Shown in pieces: positions 1 to 10,801 of a stretch of DNA of 49,377 nucleotides. The position numbers and the translations under genes were made by a program. The stretch comes from Chara braunii. Its lineage: Eukaryota > Streptophyta > Charophyceae > Charales > Characeae. The stretch is taken from assembly GCA_003427395.1 (NCBI GenBank), contig BFEA01000627.1, positions 751,527 through 800,903 on the forward strand. Reading direction: 5' to 3'. The notes under the pieces are model-generated. The model ran no database searches and was not told the DNA's origin. It saw nothing but the letters and a program-made list of their open reading frames with translations. Position 1 is the first letter of the stretch; every line of letters begins with the position of its first letter.

Positions 1-300
1 CACCCAACACAACGACCAACGCCACCCACACACCCCGAATGCCGGAAGAGCCCCTGCCTGAAACGCCCCCACCTCCCCCCCCACTCCCAACATTACCTGA
101 GTCACCCTCCCCCACCTCTCTCCTACCTCCTTAGGATCACCCCTGTGCAGATACAACATACAAGCCCTGGCCAGTCAATGACACATTCAAGCAGCAGTAG
201 GGGCAAGCGTCCTATACGGCACTACTTTGCAAACATTGGAAGACAAGGAGCAGATCAGGGAAGCAAAGAGACATGCATGAGAGCTGAAGAGACCCAATCA
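1..300. other. C-rich sequence without a recognisable gene
   Basis: The first 130 bases are strongly C-rich. A + strand frame at about 3-134 reads as a proline-rich stretch (P, E, S, T and L) ending in a stop. Proline/serine/glutamine-rich linkers occur in ORF1 of LINE copy 2, so this could be a scrap of LINE ORF1, but the sequence is too low in complexity to prove it. Bases 135-300 show nothing recognisable. Confidence 0.3.
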
Positions 301-340
301 GAACTGGGGACCTCCAGATGGCAGAACATGAAAGAAATCC

Positions 341-434
341 CAAATTTGTTGAATAAATTCTGTTATCTCTCATACGTGACGATCAACCAAATTTGTTAAA
401 TAAATTATGTTATCTCTCAGACGTGATGATCAAC
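341..434 (+). repeat. 47-bp tandem duplication inside LINE copy 1
   Basis: Two adjacent units, 341-387 and 388-434, start caaatttgtt and end gatcaac. They differ at only a few positions. Because 47 is not a multiple of three, the duplication breaks the ORF2 frame. Copy 3 has a single unit here, so the duplication is specific to this copy. Confidence 0.85.
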
Positions 435-568
435 TGGCGGAGCAAGACTCAGAGGTGGTGGGGTGAGACCACCAGAACAACCTCACATCAATTGGTTACC
501 CCCAAATACTCCCATTAGAGTGTTGGGGGTCACCTTGTCTGCAACAGGCAAACCTTTAGCAAACAAAA

Positions 569-600
569 TGGATAGCTAAACCAGTGGATAGCTAAACCAG
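569..600 (+). repeat. 16-bp perfect tandem duplication in LINE copy 1
   Basis: The unit tggatagctaaaccag occurs at 569-584 and again at 585-600. It shifts the ORF2 reading frame and is absent from the equivalent place in copy 3. Confidence 0.9.
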
Positions 601-2873
601 CCCTAGCAAAAATGGAGCAATGGAAGGATAGACAAACGTCTATTATAGGTAGGGCACTTATCATTAATAATGTCATTTTCGCATCTTTATGGTATAAAGC
701 AGCAATTTGGTCTCTAGACAAAGCAACTCTCAAAGCGCTACAAATACAAGTGACGGCTTATCTCTGGAGAGGTAGTCATGATCATAAAAACGTAATAAGC
801 AGGGTGGCATGGCCGACAGTAGTACAACCAAAGTTAAAGGGAGGTCTAGGCATATTGGACCCAACTACTCAAGTAATGGCTCTAGCAATCCAATGGATTA
901 AACGGCTGTTGTTCAAACCACAAAACCATTAGTTAGCTTTAGCCTGGGAACCAATTGAACAACTCGCACCGGAAGCCCCTAAAGGAACGGGCCCCATGAT
1001 CTGGTTAGAAAATCGTAATTGGTCCATACCTAGAGGAAGATTGCAAGTTCCCAACCAGAATCTGATTTCAAAACAACAAGCAGTAAGAATATATATGAAA
1101 AATGATTCCTTGTGGCCTGATTTTTTCAAAACATGGAGAAAACTACCTCTTACAGATAAGATCTATCCAAGAAGATGGGACGAAGTTTGTCAATAATCTC
1201 TTTTTGATAACAAATGGATCATAGACTCTCAAGGTAAAATGCTATACTGTATGAACTCACCTTGGAAGGGATGGGGCAAAAATAAAACCCTTAGTATAGG
1301 TGATCTATGGAATATGGAAACCAAGGATTAGTTCTCATACGCAGATCTATCACCTAGGCTAAGATATTGTAAACAAGTTGAAGAGACAATGGGCTATTTA
1401 GTGGAATTAGTCTCTCTAGATTGGGTAAGAATTTGAAGAAAATGACCGAAGCTGCAAGAAAGAGATTGGGTAGGTCTATATGGAAATGACCAGCAGGTAG
1501 GAAATGTAATTATGATGCACGGGGATGAGACTGCTCTACTGACTATTTTCATATTAGGATATAACAATATCCTTTTGAAAACTCACCCACAGGAAACACG
1601 ATGGATGCAAGAAGATCAAGTTTCCAGGATAAGGGTATTAGAGGATAAAAATTAATGGTATGCTTTCATGCCTAACACTCCAAAAGACAAGCTACCTCTT
1701 GACCCAATCAACTGGATTTTGACTTCTATGTATGGAAGAAGAAAAAAAAAGTGTGTTCGCTCACTAGACACATTAACGCTCAGGTTAACATAAGGAATGC
1801 TAAAACATGAACTTAGTCTAAGGGAAACGGTGAAGACAAGATTGATGAAACATTTGAACTTAAGTAAGGACTCTTTAAAAAATATTAAATGATTCAAAAA
1901 CATAAAGTTCATACCTGTCAAAGTAACGGCTCTACAGTGGCAGATTGAACATCGATGTCTCCCAACAAATGACTAGATCATTGATAGAACGCCATTGGAA
2001 AAAAAAAGGTTGGCTTTCCTATGGTCCAAACTCTGCCTCTCAGCGTTCTGTCTAGAAAAATTTCAGAGAGAATAGAACATATCTTTCTACAATGTCCTGG
2101 TTCGGTATGGATGTGGAGATGGTGGGATAAAATATGGGGTCAATTAGGTACATCCCATAATTGGTCATGATACTAGAAGGTATTGTTATGTGAATCCTGG
2201 AACCCAGACCAATTAGACGATTTTACTCAGAACTTATTTATTATGGGACGAAGAGCACTTATGTGGGCCATTTGGCTTTGGAGATGCACCTATGAAATGG
2301 ATGGGGCAAGATTGGATGGTCAGGAATTCATGAAATCTATCAAACAAAAACTATACACAGTAATCACAACTCAATGGAAAAAAGTAAAGGAGAGAGTCAA
2401 ATTTTTATCATCTAGGACGGAAATTCTTCAGCATTTTCAAAACTTCAGTGACGCTTGGCTAGGGGGTCTTCAAGGGGGGAAAATGAGAAGGATCATATGA
2501 AAGGGGGACAAGGTTGATCAACAAGGAGAACGATAAGAAATTAGAAGGGATCATTATCTCTGCTTCCATGATTGGACAAACATTGACCCCTCTCTACCTT
2601 CGAGTCCTATAGCTGAATTCTTGGATCCTTTCCCACCTTTGTCAGTGTGTTTGGTCCCCCGAAGTTGGTATGGGTTGGATTAAAAGGTCTTTTGTCCTAA
2701 TAGCAGGTTTTTCAAACTTCTTTTGTTGAAGACTAGTTGCTAGAATGTTATTGCTAGATCTGACGCTCATCCAAAAGGGTGAAAAGGCAACTTCTCCAAC
2801 ACTAGATCAAGGAGGACATAAGGAATTCTCAACAAATGTTTTTTCTGATAAGCTTCATATTCAAATTGTACAT

Positions 2874-3004
2874 GGGACGCTGGACCCGTTTTCCAGCAGG
2901 TGATGCTCCCCACCAATAGATGGAGCCGCCCTCCAGGTGCTAGTGGTGTCTGCTCTTATCAGCACCTCTAACACTGACGGAGACGTTTTCTTAAAAAAAA
3001 AAAA
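2874..3004 (+). repeat. LINE/SINE 3' tail module (copy M1)
   Basis: It begins gggacgctggaccc and ends in A12. Three successive hairpins can be drawn. The first pairs GCTGGA (2879-2884) with TCCAGC (2892-2897). The second pairs GCTCC (2905-2909) with GGAGC (2922-2926). The third pairs 2937-2948 with 2963-2974 (10 of 12 pairs) around the loop tctgctcttatcag. It sits about 190 nt downstream of the last LINE coding block, as in copy 3, so here it is the LINE's own 3' UTR end. The same module occurs without a LINE body elsewhere in the window. Confidence 0.85.
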
Positions 3005-3515
3005 GCAAGCTCTGATGTAGGTCAGAAAGAAAGAAACTGGGTTATGAGAGGAGGGGATAATGGGACAAACACCCATAGGACTAAGGTTGCCCTGAGTACC
3101 AATTAGACACATCACCAGCAGATCAAGCGCACTCACAACACAGACTGAGTCTGCCAGGACCAGACAAGTTAAGAGGGGGTTGCACAAAGTGGGAATTGAT
3201 AGAGCCTGTCAGGTCTAAGGGGAGGGGAGAGTCAATAATGACAATATGCAATCCCTGATAGGGGGTAGAGTCATCGTAGTGATGAAGATCCAATAAGGGT
3301 TGTGAATCACTTGCAGCCCCAATGAGATTTGGAGCTCGACAACATGTAGAATAAGAAACAAACCCCACCTATCTAACTGTGTCATGTAGGCTACGCGCTC
3401 ATGTCACTGAGTAGTCGTAGGGTCTATTTGTCAAATTCCCTACTCTGAGAGTGGCCCACGCGGCTGGCAGTAGCTACAATCGGATGTTTGGGCAAATAAG
3501 CAGTTATGATGTTCA
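3005..3515. other. Gene-free spacer
   Basis: This sequence lies between the poly(A) of LINE copy 1 and the next tail module. Open frames on the - strand (for example 2861-3187 and 3123-3368) have no recognisable domain, and the first of them overlaps the tail module. No tRNA-like SINE head with A and B boxes was found directly upstream of 3516. Confidence 0.5.
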
Positions 3516-3644
3516 GGGACGCTGGATCCAATTTCCATCAGGTGCTGCTTCTCACTAATAGACGGAGCCTCCCCAAGAGTGATAGTGGTGTCTGCTCTTA
3601 TCAGCACCCCTAACACTAGCTCGGGCTGTTCATAAAAAAAAAAA

Positions 3645-3681
<37 letters not shown>
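3516..3681 (+). repeat. Stand-alone tail module (SINE-like, copy M2) with poly(A) and AAT microsatellite
   Basis: The same module as at 2874, starting gggacgctggatcc, with no LINE coding sequence upstream. The third hairpin pairs 3578-3590 with 3605-3617 (11 of 13) around the identical 14-nt loop tctgctcttatcag. The tail is A13 (3634-3646), then an (AAT)n run, then about A10. It is either a short SINE whose 3' end matches the LINE or an extremely 5'-truncated LINE. No target-site duplication was identified. Confidence 0.75.
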
Positions 3682-3939
3682 GCAAGGAGGGAACGCTCTT
3701 ACTGCCCACCCTCGCAGCCCACACTTGGCCTTCAAAAAAAAATAAAAAAAAAATCAAACCAAACATGCCCGTGGAAGACAAAACCCCTTTCAACTCCCTT
3801 TAAAACCCACCTGGGTGTTATTTTCGGGTGAAGACGATAGTGGTTTAAGAACTCACCCTTTCCGGACATAATATCTGTACTAGACCAACCTTCTTTCCCC
3901 GAATAGAACATACTATGTAGACTGAAAGATACCCTAGAT

Positions 3940-4800
3940 ACAACTATAATAACTGTATGTTATATTTAGGGGAAGAAGGTCGTTGATGATTCCGATCAAG
4001 AGGTCTCCATAGCATGAGGTCGCCAACAGGTCCAGCAGTATCAAACTTTTTTTTTGTGGAGAGCAGGTGTTCATGGAAAAAGGGATGAGGAGTGGTGTGT
4101 CGGCGCTTAACGCAGACTCGACATCTTGAGGTACTGGAAGCGGCCATGTCACAGGCTGACGTGGCATGAACTTCTGACACGAGGAATGGTAATTGATGAC
4201 CATGTCTTGTGTTTTGCAATACAGTCACCACAGTCGTCGCCAGTCGTAAGTGGTAGATCAGGGCTCTAGTTGCAATGGAAGAAGTTCCTATTGTCTGTCA
4301 TAGTAAGTGGAGATCAACGGAGTTAGCCCCGAGTTTGACCTAAGTCTGTGAGAGAAGTGTTGTATCTATTTGGCAGAAGTGATTATCTTATTACTATTTT
4401 GTTTACAATTATTGATCATCAGTTAAAAGAAGAAGACGAATATATCCCATAAGATCGTTAGCTAAGCTAGTGCCTATGAGCAAGGGAAAACATATGGTCA
4501 CGAACAGTCGTGGACAGGTCTTCTGATATGAGAAGTGGTAGGGGTTGATCACTGTATGAGTTTTGCCTGCCTATATGATTGCGAGTGCATCGATAATTGT
4601 TGAACAGTTGGAGGAGGAAGACAACACAGTTTCACAAGATAGTTAGCGATGCTAGTGATTACGAGCGAAGGAAAACATATATTTGATAAAGTTAGTATCA
4701 TGGTCAGATGGTAATGGATTAACAATGAGATTGCTTCCGACATGAGGAGTGGTAGTCGTCGATCGATCACGAATTGTTTTCTGCAAAGAATCTCGTATTT
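3940..4800. repeat. Degenerate long tandem repeats, about 190 bp
   Basis: Segments near 4400-4560 and 4590-4790 align. They share an element around gaagacga/gaagacaa, then agatcgttagc/agatagttagc, then gctagtg, then aaggaaaacatat (aagggaaaacatat in the first), then gaagtggtag/gaggagtggtag followed by gttgatcac/cgatcgatcac. A weaker third unit lies near 4080-4215 (atgaggagtggtg...gacacgaggaatggtaattgatgacc). The repeats are old and diverged. Open frames on the - strand across this region have no recognisable domain. Confidence 0.5.
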
Positions 4801-6299
4801 CTTCGTCTGAAGGAAGCGTTACATGACAAGAAGCAGAAGAGAGAACAAACAGACAGGTCATTGTAAGCAGCTGATAGGGGAGAGTGTCTCAATTGGTTGC
4901 CTCTGGTAAAAAATAAAGTGAGACGAGAGGGCGGAAAAATAAGAACTAGAGTATGAAAGAACCAGACAAACATTTAATTTTAGACACGGAGAGGGACAGT
5001 GAAATTAGCAGTAGCTCCTGTCAGGTAAGAACAAGGAGGAATCAAGGGTGTTACAAAGAGCATGGAGGCAAACTGAGATTATTGAAGATCACCAGTCACA
5101 AGACATCAAACAGGGGAGATTGTTATGGAGGAAGCTTGCTGCCTGATTGCTATCTGTTGAAGAGGTCAGGGGATATAAGCATTTGTATTTGATATGACCT
5201 AAGCTCCCCCCGACTCAACCTTTCCAGAAAAAATACCCACATATTGATCCCTCTCCTTACTATAAGGGTGCCCCAAGCCAATTGAAACGGTACAAAAGAA
5301 GTAATAAATAATTAATAAGTTATTCCAATTAAAAATAAGTAAATATTCAACACGACAATACGAATTAGGAATTTTTTAGTTTTCATAAATTGATTAATAT
5401 GAATCTTATCTTCATTTTGGAAGTAAACGCAGCGTATTTCAGAAGTGAGTTATTGAAAAGTTATTGCTCGCTCAATTGAGCCCTCGTATCAATATCTGAG
5501 GTCAAATCTCTTCAGTCTTCATTGAGTTAGAGTAATTGTTAAAGGTGTTGTTATCATAGTGTTTCTCTTTCAGTCTCTAACAATACTCAATAGTGCGTCT
5601 TCTCCTTTAGGGCGTCGTTCTCAGCAAAAGTCAACATATTCAGGTTGCAGCGCCATTTAAGTCCCTACCACAAATTTCAAGTAGGGTTGTGGAATAGCGT
5701 CTCCAAGTTTTTACAAAATTTTACATTTCAACCATGAGCGTTCATTCATAGAGCACTTCTACTCTATCCTCATCCTTCTCAATCAATGCTTATGTTATAT
5801 GCTTGTACTTCTTAATAGAGAGGTTTTACTGTAGTCCGATTGTTCATCTGTACTATTCTGTAGCTCTACCCCTCATCCTTATCATCCAGTCTATGTGTTA
5901 ATCTCTCTCTACACTCTCGGTTTCTATATTTTCATTTAACTCTCACCACTGAAGAAGTCTGCTCAAAATGAAGATGGCTTTCAAAATAGTTAAAGACCCT
6001 GAATCTCTGCTTTTTATCAAGAGGCGATGCGACACACAGTATTCCGTCAATTGGGACCTTCACCATATGTAAGGCCGCTGTTCAATCAACCATCCAGGAT
6101 TAGTAACATTATGGCGACTACTCAAATTGGGGGAGGTGAAAAAATTCGTTGCCAGCAGCCAACGTGAATGGAGGGAAGAACACCGAATGAGAGAAGAGGG
6201 AAAGTGATTGATAAAGATGAAAGACAGAGACTTAAATAGAGAGCTGAACAAGGAAAGATATCACAAGGAAGAATCCAAGACAACCCTAGCGTTGAGAAG
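4801..6299. other. Gene-free, AT-rich DNA upstream of LINE copy 2
   Basis: Short frames only, none with a recognisable motif. Bases 5280-5480 are AT-rich. Part of this stretch may be the 5' UTR of LINE copy 2, but no boundary, promoter or target-site duplication is visible. Confidence 0.4.
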
Positions 6300-8245
6300 G
6301 AACAACCCTACCACACGAAGGTGCATGGGAAAAATATTGTTGACATGAGAGAGGGAAGCTGGAAAGAAGGAGTCTTAACACTGGAAGAACAAAGAATAGA
6401 GATCAGCAGGGTGAACCAAAGCTTCTTCAATAAACTAAACAAACCAAACACCCAGGAGAGTGTCCCTCAGTCACCACCAGCATCACAACACGTTTCTCAA
6501 TCTTCACCATCAACACAGCCTTCCCCAACATGAGCAGTTTCGGTGCCTACCAAACCTATCATGGGCACAAAAAGTCAGGGAAATCATGCAAGACAAGACT
6601 CTTAATATTGCACATTCATCGATTGATCCCCCAAGTACGTCGGTCGAGGAACTGAAAGTCCCACTTCGGAACCTTTCATCTGCACGAGCATATTTATTAT
6701 TTTTTTCTTTTTCTTTCATCGGAAGATATGGTAATCGGTCGGGGGGGAGGAAAACGTTAATGGAATCTTATCCAATGAACAAGTTGGCAGAAAGAGACGC
6801 AGTGTATACCAAACATACCACTAATTGGATATTATACGACAACAATGCGTATCGATCAACCAATGACAAAATCAAATGGATTTATAAAAGAATGAAGATT
6901 ATAAAAGATGAACCAAAAGGGGTTTTTGAATTTTTTTTCATACAACCGGTGTCGCTTACAGTATTTTCGGTCCTTAGTTTATTTAAACAATATAAAAAGC
7001 TCATGGACGGCTGAAAGAAACTATTGTGGGACAAATCTGAAGTGAGGATTTACCCCTGGCTTCCGAAGAAAATTGGTCGAGAGGAAAGGAGGGAGTAGCT
7101 GATGAGAGATTACTATTGGGTAGAGCTGCAACATATTCCAATTAAGGTGCAGACATCCTTCATTCACGATTTTGGACAACAATTCAAAATTGTGGACTTC
7201 ATTGATCATCTGCCTGCGTACGTTGCGTAGCGGGATGACTATTTGACGTTGTCTTTAGATTTGCAAAAAAAACAACCATTCTCCCTCGATGATATCATCT
7301 TATTCAAAATAGGGGGCAAAGTGTACCAAATACACACAACACATAAATTACGTTCATGATGCTTTAAATGTAAAGCATATGGTTAGTTGAACACGGAATA
7401 TGCATGCCCACAACACTCTCAATATGCTTTCCCTCCTGATCAAAACCTCAGACGAGACTCATAGAGGTCTCACAGATGGGTTCTACTGGGAACAGGCCAC
7501 GAGGGATAGAGGTATAGTGAGGAGCACAATCAGTTGGGTCAGCCGATTGGTTGGTTTTGGGACGGCAGGGGAGACTTTCAAAAAATTCTCATACGCCTTG
7601 AGGATTAGCGTCCACAACAAAAGATGCACCAAACACATCAAGTGCAGCAACCTCATCATCAACAAATGTCTCAACCACAATCTGGACGTGGAGGGCGTGG
7701 AGGACAAGCCCAAACCTTTTTCCCCATCTCCCCATCCCCTCAACCACAAAAAACTTATTCACGAAAGGGGAACAAAAAGGGAGAAAAAATAGTGTTGGGA
7801 GCAGAGAATGTGCCAGATGAGACTGGACTTCCGAAGTCTCAAGACCATTTCAGGCCAAGCGAAAACAACGTTGAAGTGGGGGGAGTAAAAACGGTGAGTC
7901 CTTGTCCTTACCTATATTTCCCCAAGAATAATAATCAACTAATGTGCGAATGGAAGAAAGTGACGAGAAAAAGAACGGCTAGACAAAATTCAGTAACTTC
8001 TCAACCATCTCAACCATCTCAGCTCGACCAGTCAGTCCAAACAATTCAATCAGCCCAATCAATTCAAGTAGCTTCATCAGAGGAATCATTGCATACCCCA
8101 GGGGTATCATGATGTGAGAAACAACTGCATGAACAAGACAAATAGAGGATCAGCAGAAATAGAAAAAATAGATGGATATCGATTTTTTGAAAGAAGTTTT
8201 TGATCCTCAACAGATGAAAGTTGAAAATGTATCATTGGGAGTTCC
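6300..8245 (+). mobile_element. LINE copy 2, left (5') part
   Basis: This is the 5' part of a + strand L1-type LINE interrupted by the LTR element that follows. The ORF1 linker near 7620 (THQVQQ) is nearly the same as the 5' end of LINE copy 3 (THQVQQ near 42340), and MDID...MKVEN at 8172-8235 corresponds to MDID...VEMVD of copy 3 near 42625-42665. ORF1 then resumes at 30041. The 5' end is a guess: coding-like sequence starts about 6320. The right edge lies between 8228 and about 8247 and cannot be fixed. Confidence 0.7.
6321..8245 (+). pseudogene. LINE copy 2 ORF1, N-terminal part (RRM-like region, CCHC knuckle, Q-rich linker)
   Basis: Pieces in different frames read in order. First comes a Ser/Pro/Gln-rich N-terminus (6321-6533), then a basic segment (about 6740-7010). 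About 7030-7345 reads YYWVELQHIPIKVQ...IVDFIDHLPAYV...YLTLSLDLQKKQPF, which resembles the DUF4283/RRM-like region of plant L1 ORF1. A zinc-knuckle remnant follows, with CFKC at 7360-7371 and the last Cys at 7405-7407; the place expected to hold His reads as a stop. Then come a Gln-rich, RGG-containing linker (7624-8112) and MDIDFLKEVF (8172 onwards). ORF1 proteins bind the element RNA. Several stops and frame changes make it inactive. The product is inferred from domain order, not from a database match. Confidence 0.6.
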
Positions 8246-8949
8246 TCCCGCGGGACCCTCCCGACCGCGTCATGCAGGAGTTAACTTTAAAACCTTCGTC
8301 GTAAATATACATCGAGCTTCCGCAAGCCGCTCTGGCCAAGTGCTCAAGCCATACCTCTCGCGAGCCCCTACGACAGGATAGGGCCTACGCGAGGCACAAC
8401 TTACCTCCACCTTACGGGAGTTGTCACCTCCCTTCGGTGGGCATATCCCCGCCGAGCTACCAGTCCACAGTACGAAAGTTAATCAGTTGCAATCACAAAG
8501 GTGGATCAGCCGAGGGTGTTTCTCGTTCGCTGTAGCATAGGGGGTACGCGCGGTAATACGCCTATCAGACCCACACGCGAACGGACATCTTGGGGGGTTG
8601 AAGTCCCAAGCGCAGTTCGTCGTCGGTCGACTAGGACGCATCCCACACACCACACGCACTCCACTTTACGAACACACACACACGAAGCAACACAACACAA
8701 ACAACGAGACAACACTCCTAGTCCCTTAGTAGATGTCCCATAACTCTCCGACGTGGAAATCGGATAGGCGTCGCGCACGAGACTTGGTTTAAAACCACGC
8801 GGACACAGGGCTACCTCATATCGACTCGCAACTTGAATGCAAGCATACACAAGCAGTCGCAATGGTGGCGTACTATGTAATGCCCATAATCAAGCGGTCC
8901 CTCGTGGATCCGAGTACCGCTTATGACACTCAAGTGTCAGACTCGAAGT

Positions 8950-8975
8950 GTCGTGAGGGTCTAATCCCTCACGAC
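8950..8975. other. Perfect 10-bp hairpin in 3' LTR
   Basis: gtcgtgaggg (8950-8959), loop tctaat, then ccctcacgac (8966-8975). All ten pairs are Watson-Crick. The same hairpin, including its loop, is intact in the other LTR at 23035-23060. Confidence 0.9.
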
Positions 8976-9939
8976 ATTACACGGCTGAAGGAATAGTCGT
9001 GCAACCGCTGCGAGACCTCCGACCTTTGGTCTGAGTGTCTCGGCAGGCAAGACAAATAGGCTTTGCACGGGGGCAGATTCCTTTCTTGCAGAGTCTAGGG
9101 TTTGGGATGTCCTGGACAAGGAACTTGAATCCCGGCCCAGGACCAACGTCCGACTATAAAATTCTTTAAAAAACAAAGGATAAAAGAGAATTTCCCTTTT
9201 CTCTCAACCCATAATCCGGTTAACCCTTATGCCCAAATATAGTAGGTCTCTCAAATACTCAAGGTACTCGTAAATATATGAGGGTTAATTATATAGGACG
9301 ATCACTTCTCACAGTCACAGTGGGGCTCCTCTCAGCCATATATGTATGTAATCGCAGGCAATCACATCCAGAGTCCGAACCACAAACGCACCTGCAATCA
9401 CATCAAAAATTCTTCCAGAAGTTCACGCACTACACGGGGTCAACTTCAACCATTCCTTGCACGCATACCCCTCGCTTTAACCATACAAGCCTCACTCGTG
9501 GAACTGTTAAGTAAATAGTCAATACTTTTGTTGGATGACCATTCAATAAAGTCAGGGTGAAAAAACAACAAAACAGTTCAATCACAAAGCTAAAGCCTTT
9601 AGGTTGAGTGGCAGGAGTGAATTGGAGTTGAATCGTAAACCTACGAATCGGCAACCGACCTATTATCAATGATAACAGAAAATGATCCTTGTAGGATCAA
9701 GCTGAATCTAACCCAAATCTTGAATCAAACGGTCAAGAGGACATGTAATACATGACATGTCAATGCCTCATGCTAAACCTATAAGTCCATGGAGAGCAAT
9801 CTCCATATCATAATCTTACCAAAATCATCCTAGTTAACTATATCTAAGCCTACCTCTAAGCAAGTGCCCAAAGAAAGGTAGACTCATGGCAAAGTCTCCC
9901 CTATTCAGAGTGGATTACCAGAATCGTCACCTGTCAAAA

Positions 9940-10560
9940 TATAATCTATCTCCTTCAAAATAAGAAAATTTCGGCAGCGCTTCCCGTAGGAAAAATGTCT
10001 TTCCAAAATTTATATAAGTCCACTTATGAAAGCAGAAATAATCTTTAACTCTGGAAAGCCAAATTTTCTATAACTTTCTGAATTAGTAGAAATTTGGGCA
10101 GCACTCCAGTTAGAAATAGAGACTTCTCAGATTTATACTAAGTTATATATGAACTTAGAAGATAACTTGGGTTCAACTTAGACAAGATTTAACTTACTCC
10201 TTAACTTTTGCAGAAATTTCGGCAGCACTCCCTCTAGAAAAGTGTTATTCTAAAATTTATACAAGGCTAAGTCCAGAATTTGAAAGTAACTTTGACTTCT
10301 CAAAGTCGATTTTTGTCTAACTCCCTGAATTAACAAAGAATTGGGCAGCACTCCCTTTAGAAAATGAGACTTTCCAAATTTGTACTAAGTCAGATATAAA
10401 GAAAAGATAAGTTGAACTTTGACAAATTAAAAATTGACTAACTCCTTGGATTTGTAAAAATTTTGGCAGTGCTTTCCGTAAGAAAAATAGCTTGCCAAGA
10501 TCTATACAAAGCCAAATACAAAAAATGATCCCAGATAATGCGAGAATTGATCTAAGTGAA
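9940..10560. repeat. Five-unit tandem array, about 123-nt period, in 3' LTR
   Basis: The box aattt(c/g)ggcagc(a/g)ct, followed by tccc..tagaaa, recurs at about 9967, 10091, 10214, 10338 and 10458. Each box is followed by a tttccaaaatttatac-like segment and a taactcc(c/t)tgaattag-like segment. Units are diverged but in register. The array is AT-rich, unlike the GC-rich part of the LTR further right, and is present in the other LTR at about 24030-24640. Confidence 0.8.
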
Positions 10561-10801
10561 AAAAACTTAGCTCAGAAAATGCAGGAATTGAAACTGACTC
10601 CTATAGCTCTAGCACGTGGCAAGTGACTAAAGCAACTACCTATCAAACTGAAACTCAGACCAAGTAGTAACCTCACTCAGCCACATGCAAGCCAAACCAC
10701 ACAGGTAAATACTCTCACCATCCCAAGTTTATCTAGACAACAATAGTTCATGATCTTTCAAGGATTTAACCCTGTATACCCTGCTTACATAAGGCATAAC
10801 A

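Larger units (their letters stand above)
310..2690 (+). pseudogene. LINE copy 1 ORF2, C-terminal half (broken)
   Basis: Readable blocks in shifting frames are about 310-390 (QNMKEIPNLLNKF, matching QNMGEIQALMNRF of copy 3), 612-932 (IIGRALIINNVIFASLWY, then ISRVAWPTVVQPK), 996-1196 (MIWLENRNWSIPRG...FFKTWRKLPL), 1940-2160 and 2183-2500. Around 1945-2140 the block PTND...IDRTPLE...RIEHIFLQCPGSVWMW has the shape of the zf-RVT zinc-binding region found after the RT in plant L1 elements, with H-x4-C visible. The last block (NFSDAWLGG) and the region to about 2680 (FLDPFPP) match the C-terminus of copy 3. Stops at 930, 1194, 1332 and others, plus frame changes, show it is dead. The catalytic RT motifs lie upstream of the truncation. 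Confidence 0.78.
300..3004 (+). mobile_element. LINE copy 1 (L1-type), 5'-truncated
   Basis: This is a + strand non-LTR retrotransposon fragment that begins inside the RT palm/thumb region and runs to a 3' tail and a 12-nt poly(A) (2993-3004). It was recognised by residue-by-residue correspondence with LINE copy 3 (42310-48684), covering the region after the RT active site, the thumb, the long C-terminal region, a zf-RVT motif and a C-terminal tail. The 5' boundary is approximate: similarity to copy 3 can be followed back to about 310. No target-site duplication was found. 5' truncation is common in LINEs and fits incomplete target-primed reverse transcription. Several stops and frame changes make it inactive. 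Confidence 0.8.

Noticed and set aside
5930-5990. Penelope-type or hammerhead-ribozyme signature at cactgaagaagtctgctc
   Set aside because: Only a few bases resemble the ctgaagaag...gaaacg pattern; neither the ribozyme core nor a second copy is present.
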